A stretch of DNA of 64,000 nt from Straminergon stramineum (GCA_963920665.1 OY987266.1:22246248-22310247); one strand, 5' to 3'; numbered from the stretch's first letter, positions 35,665 to 49,066 are shown. Notes: generated from the sequence alone by a model not told the origin. Translations and numbers: made by a program.

Positions 35665-38010
35665 TTTGCAAAATGGCTTTGAAATGTCAAAAAGTTGCAA
35701 AAACTGTTGCTAAAAAAACATCTAAAGCTCAATTCCCTTCTATTGAAATGCTTCTCAAACACTCATAACTTCTTGATTTGAAATTTTAAGTCCTAAGGGA
35801 CAATTGTCTATTGAACAGACAATTAAAAATCTAGGTAGGTTCCTATAAAGTCAATTTTGTTGGATGCTCTTCAAATTTTGACATAAGGTGTGAACATGTA
35901 CCCCCTCAATGAGAATATAATTTTTTTTTTTCTGATTGGATGCCTAGATGAAAAGTTATGCTACCCAAAACTTTCCAGGTAACTTAGTCAACATGTACAA
36001 AACACCTCCTCTACCTCTAAAATTTGGCAAGTTTGTAACTTATATGATACAAGGTGCAAATGTCAAAACAAGTAAACCATGTGTAGTGTAAAAATCTCAC
36101 TCTAGGAGTTAAAGGTTGTTGTCCTTGTCAGGCAAGGTTGAAAAAAAACTTTTTCTTCTAACTTCAAACATTATAATCTTTGAATCCATGTGGTCAAAAG
36201 TTTTTGCACATTTTTTCCACACGTTCTCATAGTAGTCTATTACAAATTTGTATGGTTGAATTTTGAAAAAAACTTCTTTTCATTTTTTTCTCACTACCCT
36301 AAAAAGTGACACGTTTTTTCACAATTTCTGCTTGAAATTTGCCTTTGAGCCATAGGGGCTAACCACACAAACTATACTAGCGTGTACAACTTTTATACAA
36401 GAATTTATATAGGAAAGTTTGTTAAGTGGTGCCATTCCACATACCATTTTTAGTTTGCATAGTCTACACTATAAAAGTACCATCTAGGATAGGTATACAT
36501 TTCATAATACATAGTTTAAACCATGAAAGTACCATCTAGGATAGGTGTTCATTTGAGATCATGCGGTCTTAACCGTAAGAGTGCCAAAGTTGTAGAATGG
36601 CACCATTTTAACAAAATTCCCCATTTATTGGAAACAAATATTGTATGAAAAAAACCCTCGATGAAATGCAATCTAATCATAAAATGTCGTGGTTTTTAAC
36701 TTTGAATGGCTCTCAAACATTCAAAACAAGTGGGATTGACATGAAGATTTTATTGCAATAACTAAACTTCAAGAAAAATCTAATTGGTCCAATGAATTAT
36801 ATTGAAAACAAACATTGGATGTAGGAGATGCAGATCTCCAAATTTGTAGCCATCAAAATGCAATTTGGTGAATTTAAATTATGAACATATAAACTTCAAA
36901 TGTCTCTTTTGAAAAATCAGCACATCTTAGATTGGTTTGAAAATTTTACCACCCAAACTAGAAGAGAGAGCACAAATTTTTCAACAAGTTTTATTAAATT
37001 TGGACATCCAATGCAAAAGTTACAACACTTTGAATTGGACTTCTAAACTATGTAAAGACACTTTTAGTCACTTTGGGCACTTAAGGGTTAAACATACTTC
37101 AAATTAAACTAATAAATTTGGAAGCAATCAAAGTAGAGTTTAAGATTAAGCTAAAGATGGTCACAATTTCAATTAATGAAGTGATTCTTCTTGGAAGTGT
37201 GTAAGTGACATGAAGGAAAAGAGAATATCATTCTTAAAGTTCAATAATCTAAGAGAAGACAAGTGAAAAAGGGAGAAAGCAACTCTCTACAGTGAAACTC
37301 ATTCTTTTCCTCATTTTTTAAAGAAGCTCCTCCAATAGACAACTATACTATAGCAAACAACATGGTTGCCACTTTTTCATCTGCCCCATAATAACATGTG
37401 GAGAGAGGCAATTAATATGTAGTATGAAGGGCTCACCATTAGGATCAAGATACCACTTGCTAATGAGAGAGCCTGCTTCATACACCACTTGAGCACTACT
37501 ACTTCCACTAATATGAAGGGCTTTTAGAGCAGCTTCACATTATACAATGGTTTCTCAACATTCAAAAAGTAGCTTGTATATACATTTTAATGTGAAAAAT
37601 CAAGTACTAAGTAGTTGGACAAAGTCATGCACCCCATGAAGTTTCTTGGAAATTTGCCAAAGCAATATCTTTAACACTGTTAAATTGATAAGTGAATCAA
37701 TTTTCCACACTTACCTACTACCATCGATTGGTAAGAGGGTCTTCTACATAATGTCTTCAATGAAATGAATGCCAACAACGTCCTCTTGGTGTGCATAAGA
37801 ATCCAATCCTCCAAGAAAAATATGAAGCTACAAGCATCTTCTAGCCAAAAATCTTTGGAAGAATTTTGTATCCAATGGTAGGGCACATTAGCTACTTTAT
37901 CATTCATGTCCTTCTTTCCTCACTTGTGTGAAATCCCACTTGCATAAGCAATCAATCACAATAAAGAAATATACTGGCCCTTTGTCTTCCTACCTCTCAT
38001 ATGAAGCAGC
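35665..38010. other. AT-rich intergenic, no gene seen
   Basis: It contains pieces related to the interior of the element at 33,448, loose CCCC/GGGG TTAA ends at about 36,354 and 37,085, and the foldback MITE at 36,412. The frames are short and unrecognised. Confidence 0.5.
36412..36620. mobile_element. Foldback MITE, family F2, second copy
   Basis: The terminal inverted repeats are GTTAAGTGGTGCCATTCCAC and GTAGAATGGCACCATTTTAAC. The inner stretch ATGCGGTCTTAACCGTAAGAGTGCCAA parallels the element at 8,072. An inner direct repeat, AAGTACCATCTAGGATAGGT, occurs twice (about 36,475 and 36,527). Confidence 0.65.
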
Positions 38011-40610
38011 TCTTAACCCCTAATGACCCGAGCAACCATTTGTTGGTTATTGCCCCTCTTTTTTAAGCTGTCCATTTTCAAATTTTGAGTTTTTTAAAAA
38101 CAAAAACTATTTCTTGAAAAATGACTACATTACAAATCTAGTGTGGCTGTAGTTTCATTAAAGTCCAAGTTGAAATTTGCCTTATGGAATTTTTAAAATT
38201 TCAATTGTGGAGTGTAGTTTACTACTCATGCATGTTTTCGGTTTTAGTTTGGTGTAGACTCAAAAAGCCAAAAGATGCAATTGTTGCCCAACTCAAAAAG
38301 GGTAGATCCAAAGAGCTTAAGGATAAGACAAGTGTGCCATTCTTGTTTATCTTACAAACACTATCATTTTCATGACTACCACACATTGCAAGCTCCACCC
38401 AAAATTTAGTGCAAAATTAACAAAATGTTCTAAAATTTTAGATGAGCATTCTCAACTTTCACCAAGCACATTTCCAAACATTCTCACTAAGGTATGCTGC
38501 TTCAAAGTGAGTTGCCTTCACTACTAGCTAGAAATGTAGTGACCAAAACAACAAAAATCTAACTGAAATTTGTCGTTTATTCTAGTCATTCTGGGCACAT
38601 TGTTTTGGACAAAATGAAATAGAAAAATGTTGTTTTTTCTGTTAATTTGGTCATTCCATGTAGGAATATTTAGTGATTGCCACATCAACAATGACCGAAC
38701 TGTAGCTATGTCAGCTACAATTGCCATGTCAACAATTATTGGGGTGTAGATAGAATTTTTGTGAATTTTTGAAGCTTTTATAAATAAAAGTTAAATCAAA
38801 TAGCGAGAGTCAATTAGAAGTTAAAGTATAGTGTAAATGAAGTCAAATATGCATGTTAATGTGAAAAAGACTAGTAGACAACCAATTCAAGAGGTTACTA
38901 TTGGTTAGGCAAATAGACTTGGTAGTTAACTCCTAGTTAGTTTTGGCCAAGAAAGTATAAGGGCAAATTGTCTTGTCTTCTCTCTCTCTTGACGTTTGTA
39001 GTGATTGCTTGCCCGTCCATTGCACTTATGTAATTCTTTACGATTAATGCAAATTGTCTATTTGGATAATTTTTGATGTGTCTAATTTTCTTGTAGCCAA
39101 GGATTGGCTTGTTGTCGTGTGTTGAGCATTTGCTAGGGATTGGCATTGTTCTTTATTATTTTTCTTTTGTGAGTGTCAAATTTTCATGATCTATTGTGTA
39201 AGGTAGTGAGTCTTTGTGTAAGTAGTTTCCTTTGTCAGAAATTGGTTGATTTCAGTGTGCTGGACAATTAGCCACGGATTAGTAGCATTTTTCGTTTGAA
39301 TTATAATTAATTAGCCAAGCTGTGAGAGCTTTATGGAAGGAGAGGTTGGTGAGTACAAAAATTTCTTAAATTAAGCCATTGATTGGCATTGTCACTTTTA
39401 TTTCTTGTATTTGTTTAGTAGTCAAGAGTTGTGAGTTTGGTCAATTTGTTCTATTTCATTTTGCACAAGTGGTGTCTCTTGTGAGTGTGTCAAATATTTA
39501 GTGTTGCCAATGAGTGGTAGTGAGTTTGAAGAGCAAGACAATGAGCTAGAGATTGGCATTGTTCCTTATTTTGTTCTTAGTCTATTAATGAATGTTAAAA
39601 TCAAATAGACTATGAGTATAATTTGAGGAGAGATTAAGCTAGTGAGTGGCATTAAAGTTCTTTGTGAGTTAAGTCTATTGATCTAATGAAGTTTATCATT
39701 AAACCATAGTCAAGTCTTGTTGATAATTATTTGATGTCAAATAAACAAGAAGGAAGTTGGGAGAGCTTGGTGAATTAATTGAGTAAAAGAAAGTTAGTAT
39801 TAGAAGATAAAAAGTCTTATAAATGTGGATGTGAGTGAATGGCCAAGGATTGGTTGTAGTTGTATAATTGAATCAATTAGACATGTTTGTTTATTTGGGT
39901 TTTGCTATTGAGAGAGTAGCAGTTGTCAAATTGACGAAGCATAAAGTTATTGTTTGCAAACGAGTCATTGGAGGACCAGTGTTGGAGATCACGCCATCGA
40001 AGTAGCTGGAAGACAAATAGATGGTAAGTGACTACCAATTGAATAATTGGTCCATTTTGTTAAAGAAGTTTTCTTTGAATTTGTCTAATAGTCCAGGGTT
40101 CAGTTAATATTTTCATTATAATGAATTTGTGTAGTAATCAAATTAAATAAGAATCATCATCATCATCATAATAATAAAATAACCAATAAAATAGAAATTG
40201 ACCATAATCAATGAAGAAGTCCACAAGTTTATAATAAAAGAATGAAATTTATGTAGGTGCTTCATTTAGTGGATGGTCTCAACAATGGTTTTGTTATGGA
40301 ATTAGAGTATAGTCAAATTGTCTTGCAATTTAAATGGTATTAAAATAATTAATTGACATTGTGTGATGAGATTTTCATCGAGAAGGAATAGAGAACAAAA
40401 TCCTTTGTTATAGAATCTTTGTGTATCTTTTGATGTGATAGTATGTGAGAGTTTGGACAAATTGACAACTCACTATAGATTGATAGGATGTTGTAGTTTA
40501 GTGAGACAAATTGACCAAGTAGCAAATTGTGAAGTTGTAAATGCAATATGTGGGCATTGGATCAATTGACTTAATGTTGGGAAACTAACATGACCATTTG
40601 ACCAAAACAT
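38010..40610. other. Intergenic, single-copy in this window
   Basis: It starts with a lone TTAA-CCCCTAATG end (38,013). Between 39,090 and 39,860 a degenerate motif like GCCAAGGATTGGCATTGTT occurs about seven times at irregular spacing. No gene is recognised. Confidence 0.45.
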
Positions 40611-40617
40611 AACTTAA

Positions 40618-41543
40618 CCCCTAAAGGACCAAGGTGTGTTTTTTGGCAACATAACTTTTTTGGGCAGGTATGTGTGACTAGAGATATCTATGTTTTTGGC
40701 CCAAACTTTAATAGAAGGTGTGGACAAGGAATATCTTTCATGTGCACTAAATTTTAGGGCATTTGGAAATATGAGTCAAAAGTTATAGCCTAATATGTAG
40801 TTTGTTTTTCAACTCGGGCAGTCTGGGCAGGTTTGAAAAAATCATTTTTTTCAAAAATAAAAATTTAAAATCGGTTTTTTAGATTTAAATAAACATAGAA
40901 AGCTTTGAATCATTCTATTCTGATCAATGAGTCAAAAGTTATGAGATCTTGTAGTTTGCGGGCAAGTATGGATTCTCTACTCTAAAATAAACTTTGAAGA
41001 CCATTATTTAACTCAATTTTTAATATTTTTTGAAAAAAATAAAATTCTTAGATGTAGATTGTTTATTACAACATTCCAACCATTGGGATTGGGATTTTTC
41101 AATTCCATTAATAAATTGTTAACAATTTAGTATTTTGAATCATTCTCTATATCTTTCTACTTACTATTTTTTTCCCTATATGTTGCACGATTCCAAATGA
41201 TCTGAAAATTTTCAAACATGTAGCCAACTTGCCTTGAAGAATGGATCCAAAGAAGCACCACCATTTTGGACATTTTTTCATACAAATGTGACCTTGTGAA
41301 GTGCAGCTGCCTGTTTTTTCACAAGGCTAAAAAAATAATTTTTGTCACTTCAAATGCTAATATCTTGCAATCTACACGATGGAATTTTCTGAAATTTTTT
41401 CCACACCTTCTCAATCTAGTTTACTACAAGATCCTATTGTTATTTGTGTCCAAAAACAATATTTTTCAAAAATTTGGTACTTGTATTAGAAATGGCAGTT
41501 TTTGAGGTTTTTTGGTGATAACATAGTCAAGGAACTTTAGGGG
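40618..41543. mobile_element. 926-bp TTAA-target element
   Basis: The ends are CCCCTAAAGGACCAAGG and CCTTGACTA-side GGAACTTTAGGGG, with TTAA on both sides (40,614-40,617 and 41,544-41,547). It is related in reverse to 2,995-3,940. No transposase frame is present. Confidence 0.8.
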
Positions 41544-41829
41544 TTAACATAATGAATCTTTACTTTTGGATGTTGTGCACATTGGGCCAATTGACAATAA
41601 ATTATATTGGAAAGGTAATTAAGGAATATGTGCAAATTTTGTGGGCTTGATTAGGTCAATAGAACAAGAGCCATGCTTATTTGACATAGCTTTGGCAAAT
41701 TGACATTAGAATTCTAGTATAGGATTAGGATAGTAGATCATTAGTTTGTATTTATGGGAATTGGATTGATATTAGAATAGGCTAGAGAAATCCCTATACA
41801 TTCCCTAAAAATAAATTATAAAATTAAGT

Positions 41830-42209
41830 TTCATATTTCATTATTAAAATTGAGTGATTTCCTACAACAAATGTGACCTTAGATACAAAACTATAAACTA
41901 TTTGACTTTTCCCAAACGAAAGAACCACCACTAGGGGATTCCTTGGGTTTTGTTTCCCAAACTTTTCCCACACTACATGGGGTATTGTCACCTTAAATAC
42001 AAAATGATAAACTATTTGACTTTTTCCAAACGAAAGAACCACCACTAGGGGATTCCTTGGGTTTTGTTTCCTAAGCTTTTTCCACACTACATGGGGTATT
42101 GCCACGTCAACAGCAACTGCAACTACTACATCAATACATCTATAGGAGCCAAGGTTTGAACCCAAGACCTTGCTTTCACAATCTACATTCTTCAACTAGT
42201 AGACCATGC
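41830..42209 (-). mobile_element. Candidate tRNA-derived SINE with tandem body
   Basis: On the minus strand a head with GGTCTACTAGTTGAAG (A-box-like, about 42,205-42,190) is followed about 30 bp later by GGTTCAAACC (B-box consensus, 42,162-42,153). The body holds two units with a 114-bp period (41,873 and 41,987), about 93% alike by eye. The 123-codon frame over it only reflects that 114 is a multiple of three. No clear target duplication or simple tail was found. Confidence 0.45.
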
Positions 42210-43039
42210 ATGAATTTACATGTGCATGTGTAAAAAACTAATTATTACTTATACAATTTATTGAGTTTGTATTGATTTGGTTCCAAGAAATTTTGAAGTG
42301 CCTAAAACAACATAAATCTTTAGACATCTTTACAAAATTTTATTAAATTGATCAATTTGTGACCACCAGTGTCCAAAACAATAGATATCTATTGATTTTC
42401 TGTTGTTTGGGTATTGACTTTCTAGTAGTTCTTGTTTTTTCCATTAACACAAATAAAATTTCAAACTTAAATATCTATGAAATTTTTTGGTCAAATAATC
42501 TGAATATTTTTGAGGTACTCACTCTCAATGTGAACTATAAGATCCTATGATTTTATTCTGTCCAATCTCAAGAGAAAATGAGCCAACAAATTATCCCAAG
42601 TTCTTTGGCAATTGTGGTCAATTTTGAAAGTATATCCAAATAGATTATGAGGGGTTAATCATTCCTTCATTGCCTTGCAAGCCTAGTCATTGGCATCCAT
42701 TTGAATTTTGCATTGTTGTTAGGGTTTGGTAGCAATCAAGTATTTTAGGCAAGCTAAAGCTGTAACGTTGACACTTCCAAGTTCCAATCCTTGTGAACAT
42801 CAATTTTTCTTCGATCATGCCTTACTCTCAATCATGAATAGGTACATGATGGGATTACATTGAAAGAATATCTTCAATCCATTTCATTCTAGTTTTGAAT
42901 GGCATTTAACTTCCCGATATTTGACTATGTTTTGTTTCTAATACTTTCTAAAAACATTGTTCTAACTTTGAAATATTCATACAAAGATTGATTATAGCAG
43001 TATGATTTGATGCTTGCAAAGTTTCATGCACTCTCTTTA

Positions 43040-43260
43040 GATTGAAGGTTTTGTATGGAAGTGTTTTCAATTTTTTTTTAATTTCTTGTTTGGGTTTCTT
43101 TAAGGGCCCTTCGCTCAACAAGTCCCCAGAGCCATAGCCCAACAAACTCAACCCCAACCTCATCTTTATACTACACACCACTTATGGAGCCCGAACTAAC
43201 ACATGTTGGCCCACTAGGAACTTAACACGATGCCATTAGAAGGGGACCCCGGAATGGAGT
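43040..43260 (-). repeat. Diverged relative of the E promoter-like module in Y'
   Basis: On the minus strand: GTGGGCCAACATG, AGTATAAAGATGAGG (a well-kept TATA box), TTGGGCTATGG, CTTGTTGAGCG, the palindrome AAGGGCCCTT (43,102-43,111) and GAAACCCAAACAAG. It is the best preserved of the four old copies. Confidence 0.65.
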
Positions 43261-45639
43261 TCAATTCAATTGGCAACTCTTGAATTTGCCAATGATTTGC
43301 CAATACTAAGTATGGATCTAAATGAACTTTTGTCCCACTGATTCATCCCCCAACTAAAGATCAAAGCTCTTTTTCTTCTTATTTTTTCTAATTCTTAGGG
43401 TTCTCAATGCCATGTCACATCTAGATGTCTAGATGTCGGTCAAAATGTTCAGAATCAATGTTAAGTCCATCAAAATCATGAGAAAATAAATAAAATTTAG
43501 AATGCATGTTTGTTCAATTGATAGATAGGACATCTAATCGATGGACAGGTTGTCTAGATTGACGGAAATGCCATCCCAAAAAATTGATTTGGATGACACA
43601 TATCTTGACACGATATGATGCATCCTAACTGACACTAATAGACATCCCAATGCAAAAAGCTAGTGTCAACATCATGATAGAAAAGTGTGCCGATTCAAGC
43701 CCATTTTCATTGATGTAGACTACACCGGTTGTTTCCATATGAATGGAATTGTCTTCAAGACTCTTAAAATTTCAATATAGGTATGAATTGTGGTCTAGAA
43801 TATTATGGTGTAATCCAAAATGCTAGACCTTTTTATATTGGGGGATATAGATCTAGATGCTTGTCTTTGAATTATAATTGAATTACTTTTTGAAATTAAA
43901 AAAAAAAAGATTGAACTCATAGAAGCAATACTTTGTGATATTTGATAACTCACACAAGTTAGATAGAGGTTATGATTCTTGCACCACATCTAATGGTGTG
44001 AAGTTGCTCTTGGTCTATAGTATAGAAGGTCTTCTAGTGCCACATGACTCCCTATCAATACACCAATAATATGTCAAGATACCTAGATTTATGCTACACT
44101 ATGATGACATGCTATTGCATATTTTCTATGTATACAATACACTTTGGAGCAATAATTTTTTGGAGATATTGAACTTGATGTGTATTTATTGGGGCTTGAC
44201 CTTTTGATTGATGTGAACAAGTAAACTTCTCATCCTTGGAGAATGGCACGTCATGGGTTTGTAGTAATACACCTATTTGTGCCATCCTTTCAAACTTGAT
44301 CCCTACAAATCCTTGCATAAAATGTACAACTTATGTTTATGAGAGCCTAAGATCAAGGTTTGATACATGCCAATTTTCAACCAATCATTTGAAAATCCAT
44401 AGCTTATTTCATTCGTTAAACAAACAATGGATGCTCAAAAAAGCAAAGAGTATTTTTTATTTCCATCAAAATGCAACATAAATTTGGATATTTTTATTAG
44501 TAGGTACCATTTTCAATTGTTGATTTAGATCATTTCATTCATGGTTGTCTTAAACATAAAGTCAATTGAATCTAGTAAGGATGTTGATGGCCTAAAAGTG
44601 TTTGATGAATGTTTTGTAGGGAAACTATTATATCAAAGAATGCACTTATTTTTATTCTTTGCCTAAAGAAATGCAAAGATCAAAAACTTTACAAATTGCT
44701 TATTTTGTATATTCAACCAAAAGATCTTGCATGTGACTAGTCTAAAAAATGTGTGGAAGAAAATTCAAAAACTTCATTATATAGAGATTGCAAGTCCTTT
44801 ACATTTAGAGTGATGAAAACAAATATTTGAGCACATTCCATGACTAGATAATTTGGCTTTGAATCTTCTTCACTTCATATTTTTGCACTACAGATTTTGA
44901 ATCCAAATATTTTCATATTCTAGATTTGAATTGAAAATCTAAATTTTTTTTCAAAAAGAAGAACTTGGTTATTATTCTTAAGAAATTCAAAATTAGAAAG
45001 AATTACAAGATTGAAGGAAAAATGAAATCATCAGTAGCTTTAAAATGGAATTGTAATACCCTATTTTGAATGGTGAGATTGTTCTAGCAAGTTCACTTAA
45101 CCTTTTGGAACTTTCATTCTTGAAAACTGTGAAAATTGAATTCAATAACAAATTCAACATGTTATTTTCTTCCAAAGTTTGTATAATTGCCTACAAAACA
45201 AGAAGCTTCATAAATTTTTCATCACCAATCCTAATGGAATGAATAAAAGCATTTTGTGGAGGTAAAAATATATTCTATGAGAAAATAACTTAAAATAATT
45301 TATGTGGATTTCTTTGGCTACTTGATCTCCTTTGTTTTGAGATTATTGTAGCATAATTTTTCTCTTGGGCACCCATTGAAATAAAATTCATACACCTTGA
45401 AATCTAGTGTTTTATTCTATTTTGCAAAAAAAATTTAGAAAATTACTTCAGAAATTGAAGTTATAGAAGTCTACCTAGAATCTATTTTGTCCCTCAAGGG
45501 GATAATGGAACTATAGAAGTTAAAGAGATTCAAGTAAAGTCATGTAATGTACTAATGGAAATAAAAAAACATAATGCTCGTTGTGAAACTTTGTCATGGC
45601 TATGTCAAAGGAGTTTCAATTATTTATTATAAAGTTTAA

Positions 45640-46561
45640 CCCATGAAGGACCAAAGCCTTTTTTCTTCAAAAGAAACACTCAAAACTACCATTTCTATAG
45701 TAAAGACTAAAAAAGATTTGAAAAATTTGTATTTTTTGCACATCTAACCACAGGATATTACACCTAACTAGTATGAAAGTGTGTGGAATAAATTTCAGGA
45801 ATTTTGACCACACAGATTGCAAGATATCTCCATTTAAAGTGAAAAAAATAAGTTCTTCAAGACATTGAGGGATTACATTATTTGACTTTGAACCTTCTTA
45901 ACTTTAATTTTTTGCGCTACAAAGTTTTGAGCTTTAAATCTTTACATTGGAGAATTGAGTTGAGAGTCTAGGAAAAAACCAAAATACAAAAATTAAATCA
46001 TATATATATTCTTTAAGAAATTGTTAAGTAGAAGTAGGTACAAGATAGAAGGAAAATCTAAATTTTTAATATCTGTAAGATGGAATTAAAATGCACTAAT
46101 CCCAATGGTGAGATTGTTTTTGCAAGCAAATTATACCATAAGGACCTTATTTTCTTAAATTGTAAAAATTGTTTAAAAAAATGAACCCTACAAGTTATTT
46201 TTTCAAAAAGATGCTCTTATTGCCTAAAAAACAAGATTGTACATAACTTTCTCATGACAAATCCAAATGGAATGAATCAAAGCTTTACATTGAGACAAAA
46301 ATATAATCTATGAGGAAAAAAGTTTAAAAATTAAAATTCAATTTTTTATTTTATTTTTTGCTAGTGCCTCTCCCCTGTTTTGAGCTTATTTATGCATAAC
46401 TTTTGTTCCCGGGAACCAAATGAAAAAATATATATTCCCATGAAGCTAATCAATGTTTCTATCTTTGTATAAAATTTCAGAAAATCAGGACAAAAATTGA
46501 GACCTTAGGTACTTGCCCGAAATCCTATTTGTCCCCCCAAGGGACAATGGTCCTTTAAGAG
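45640..46561. mobile_element. TTAA-target element in Y'
   Basis: The ends are CCCATGAAGGACC and GGTCCTTTAAGAG, with TTAA at 45,636-45,639 and 46,562-46,565. It is at the same place as the element at 25,975, so that insertion predates the Y duplication. Confidence 0.8.
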
Positions 46562-46569
46562 TTAAGAAG

Positions 46570-48090
46570 TGAACTTGTTGCCTTTAGATTGAACACTTCA
46601 GGATTAATGTATGTCAACTATTAGTAATTGCATGAGAAAATGGTTGGGATTAATCTCTATCTAAACCACCCCTCAACTATTATCTTTTGTCTCAATCTCC
46701 TTCTAAACCTCAATAGTATCTTGTCATTTTTAGGTGAGCCAATTCTTGATGATTTTGGCACATTTTTTATATATTTTTATATATTTATGAAAATTTGTAA
46801 CAACAATTGATTAGTGTGGATCTTAGTTGTTATATATCATCTTGCCAAGTAATACTTATGATTTTGCAACTTGAAAAATCAAGCAATGGATAAACTTTGA
46901 GAGATTTCTACTAAAAGAAGCTTATAAAGAAATGAAACTATTAAAAACACATGACACAAAACTTTAGTTGTAAATTCTTCACAACTCTTGAGAAGTCATG
47001 TTGCACTTCATGCTTTGTAGAATTTGAACATGAAGATTCTTATTTTCATCACCTTTGTTCAATTTTACATTGAGATTTGAAGACATAACTTTGGTGTGTG
47101 CACCTAAACTCCAAAAGTAGTTGCAACATACCTTTCTTGAATATACACTAGAATAGACTTGTGTTTTAAGGTGATGTATTTCAAGTGACATCCAATGTAC
47201 CAACCCATGTTTTTATGTCAACAACATCTAATATAACATGTAGATGGTTTCAAACACATTGTTTCATCAATTCCATCGATTTACTTTTCAATTAAGAGTG
47301 CTATAATATTTCAATTTTGTTTTGGGAAGGGGTGCATAAATTGTCCATGTTGGTACTTTCACTGCAAGAGCTATCTTCACTTGAAAGGGATTAGAGAATT
47401 TCCAAGGATAGACTAAAGCAAATGGTGAACATCACATTATGATTCACTTGTTTAGAATTACTAATGACTTTTCGAATGAGAAAGTGGTTTGTTCTAAATT
47501 TGAACCATGGAATGGAGGAAAATAATGACAATGTAGCCAACACTAATAGTTGAAGAACTTAATCATGTCCCTCCCTATGAACAAAATTTGGCTCTAATAG
47601 TTTGAAAATACACCTACCTCATGACTAGTGTGGGAGTATAATTGTTTTGGGTCTCAAATGAACTGTATTAATTTCTTGTGAAATCAGAATTGTGTGTTTG
47701 CCAATAAGGAAGGCGACCCATTTCCAACTACTTAAGCAATTACACGTATCTACAAGGCGGCTTTCTTTAGGGGGGAAGTTTTTCCATTTGCAAAAATAGA
47801 CTTTGGAAGGCTTTCATAATTTTAAAAATCTTTTTCCCTCAAAACACATTGAAATTTTTAGGTAAAGATTTTGTTCCACCTATATTGGTCATGTAGGTCT
47901 TCCTATTTCCAACCAAGGGTTAGTTGCAAAATTCAATCAAGGGTTGGTTGCAATATCAAGAGACGTGAAGTCAATCATAATGTGCCACAATTGCACTGGG
48001 AACTGCACCATAATTAATTACTACTCATATATACCTACATAGAAAGGAAGCACCCTACATTTTCAAACTAGAGGTGATCAAGAATGGGTT
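46570..48090. repeat. Older inverted repeat, right arm
   Basis: The diverged reverse complement of 9,230-10,760. No gene is seen. Confidence 0.75.
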
Positions 48091-49020
48091 GCTTCCTATA
48101 ATATTTTCAATATTTTGTTTTCTTTATTTCATTGTGGTTAATTTAAAATAAATGAAAACATTGAAATACCCCTATTTTACCCACAATTATATATGTCCTC
48201 AAAAGGTGATATTTAAACGTTTTTATTTTTAAAAAATGAACCATAGTGAAATAAAAAAACAAAATATTGGAAATTGGTGAAGACTTGAAGCTGATGAGAT
48301 TTCACCAAAAGAATGAACTTAAAACCATCTTCAATGTTCAAAAATGTGCACACCATGGAGTTCCTTTCTGGTCTATTTGCATAAATGCAGAGGACATAAA
48401 ATAATGTATTTTTTTATGCCCCTCATGTAGAACATGACCAACTAGTGTGGGAATAGGCCACCAAAATTTTAGCTTTAGGTCATTAAATATGGGCACTCCC
48501 TAGTACTAAAAAAAAAGTGTGACAAAGTGGAGAAATAGATTTTTAAATATAAATTGATTATTTAAATTTTTTTTAAAAAGGGATAGAATTACCATCAAAA
48601 CATTTTAAAAACCAAATTTTTGTTTTGGTATTGGGTTTTTAATTCAAAAGTTATAGTTATGACAAAAAAACAGTTTTACAAAACTTTAACAAAAATGTTT
48701 AGTCTTAATTTCTTACAGTCACCCACCACGTGTAGAGAATAAGAGGCTTGAAGGGCACTCGATGAAGTAGCCGGCCTAGCTACAATTGCTATATATTATT
48801 GAGGAACCTCATCCTAATTGATGAGAAGTTAGTTGCTTTGAACTTTGTGGAAGTAATGTGAGAAGAGATTCTTTTGTATTGCGTCTACCTCAAACTCCAC
48901 ACTATACTTCTAATCGTTTACATGGATAGGAACTTTTCTAGACATAGATGCATGGAAATAAGCATAAGAAGTGCTATTCCGACACTGCTCCCTCGACACT
49001 TCCCCGCTACAAACCCTTAC
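48091..49020. other. Intergenic, nothing recognised
   Basis: AT-rich to about 48,700, then more mixed sequence up to the E boundary. I find no duplicate in the window and no credible frame. Confidence 0.45.
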
Positions 49021-49066
49021 TTAGAATGGAAAACAACATGGCATTAGAATGGAAAACAACATGACA
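49021..49066. repeat. 23-bp tandem duplication at the E boundary
   Basis: TTAGAATGGAAAACAACATG is present twice in a row (from 49,021 and from 49,044), and the second copy abuts the first base of E homology. Confidence 0.9.

Larger units (their letters stand above)
27880..35665 (+). repeat. Block X', second copy of direct segmental duplication
   Basis: Matches 15,300-22,370 in order. It lacks the foldback MITE and the 223-bp TTAA element of X, and carries two TTAA elements (33,448 and 34,792) that X lacks. A GATA/GA microsatellite at 32,560 replaces about 130 bp of X. No intact gene is present. Confidence 0.85.
42480..46866 (+). repeat. Block Y', second copy of direct segmental duplication
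   Basis: Matches 22,480-27,187 in order, lacking the 350 bp at 23,745-24,095. At the right it continues into the inverted older repeat (46.1-48.1 kb), where Y is instead cut by E copy 4. No intact gene is present. Confidence 0.85.

Noticed and set aside
41824..42195. A 123-codon repeat protein
   Set aside because: The repeat period of 114 is a multiple of three, so the open frame is a by-product of the SINE-like tandem body.
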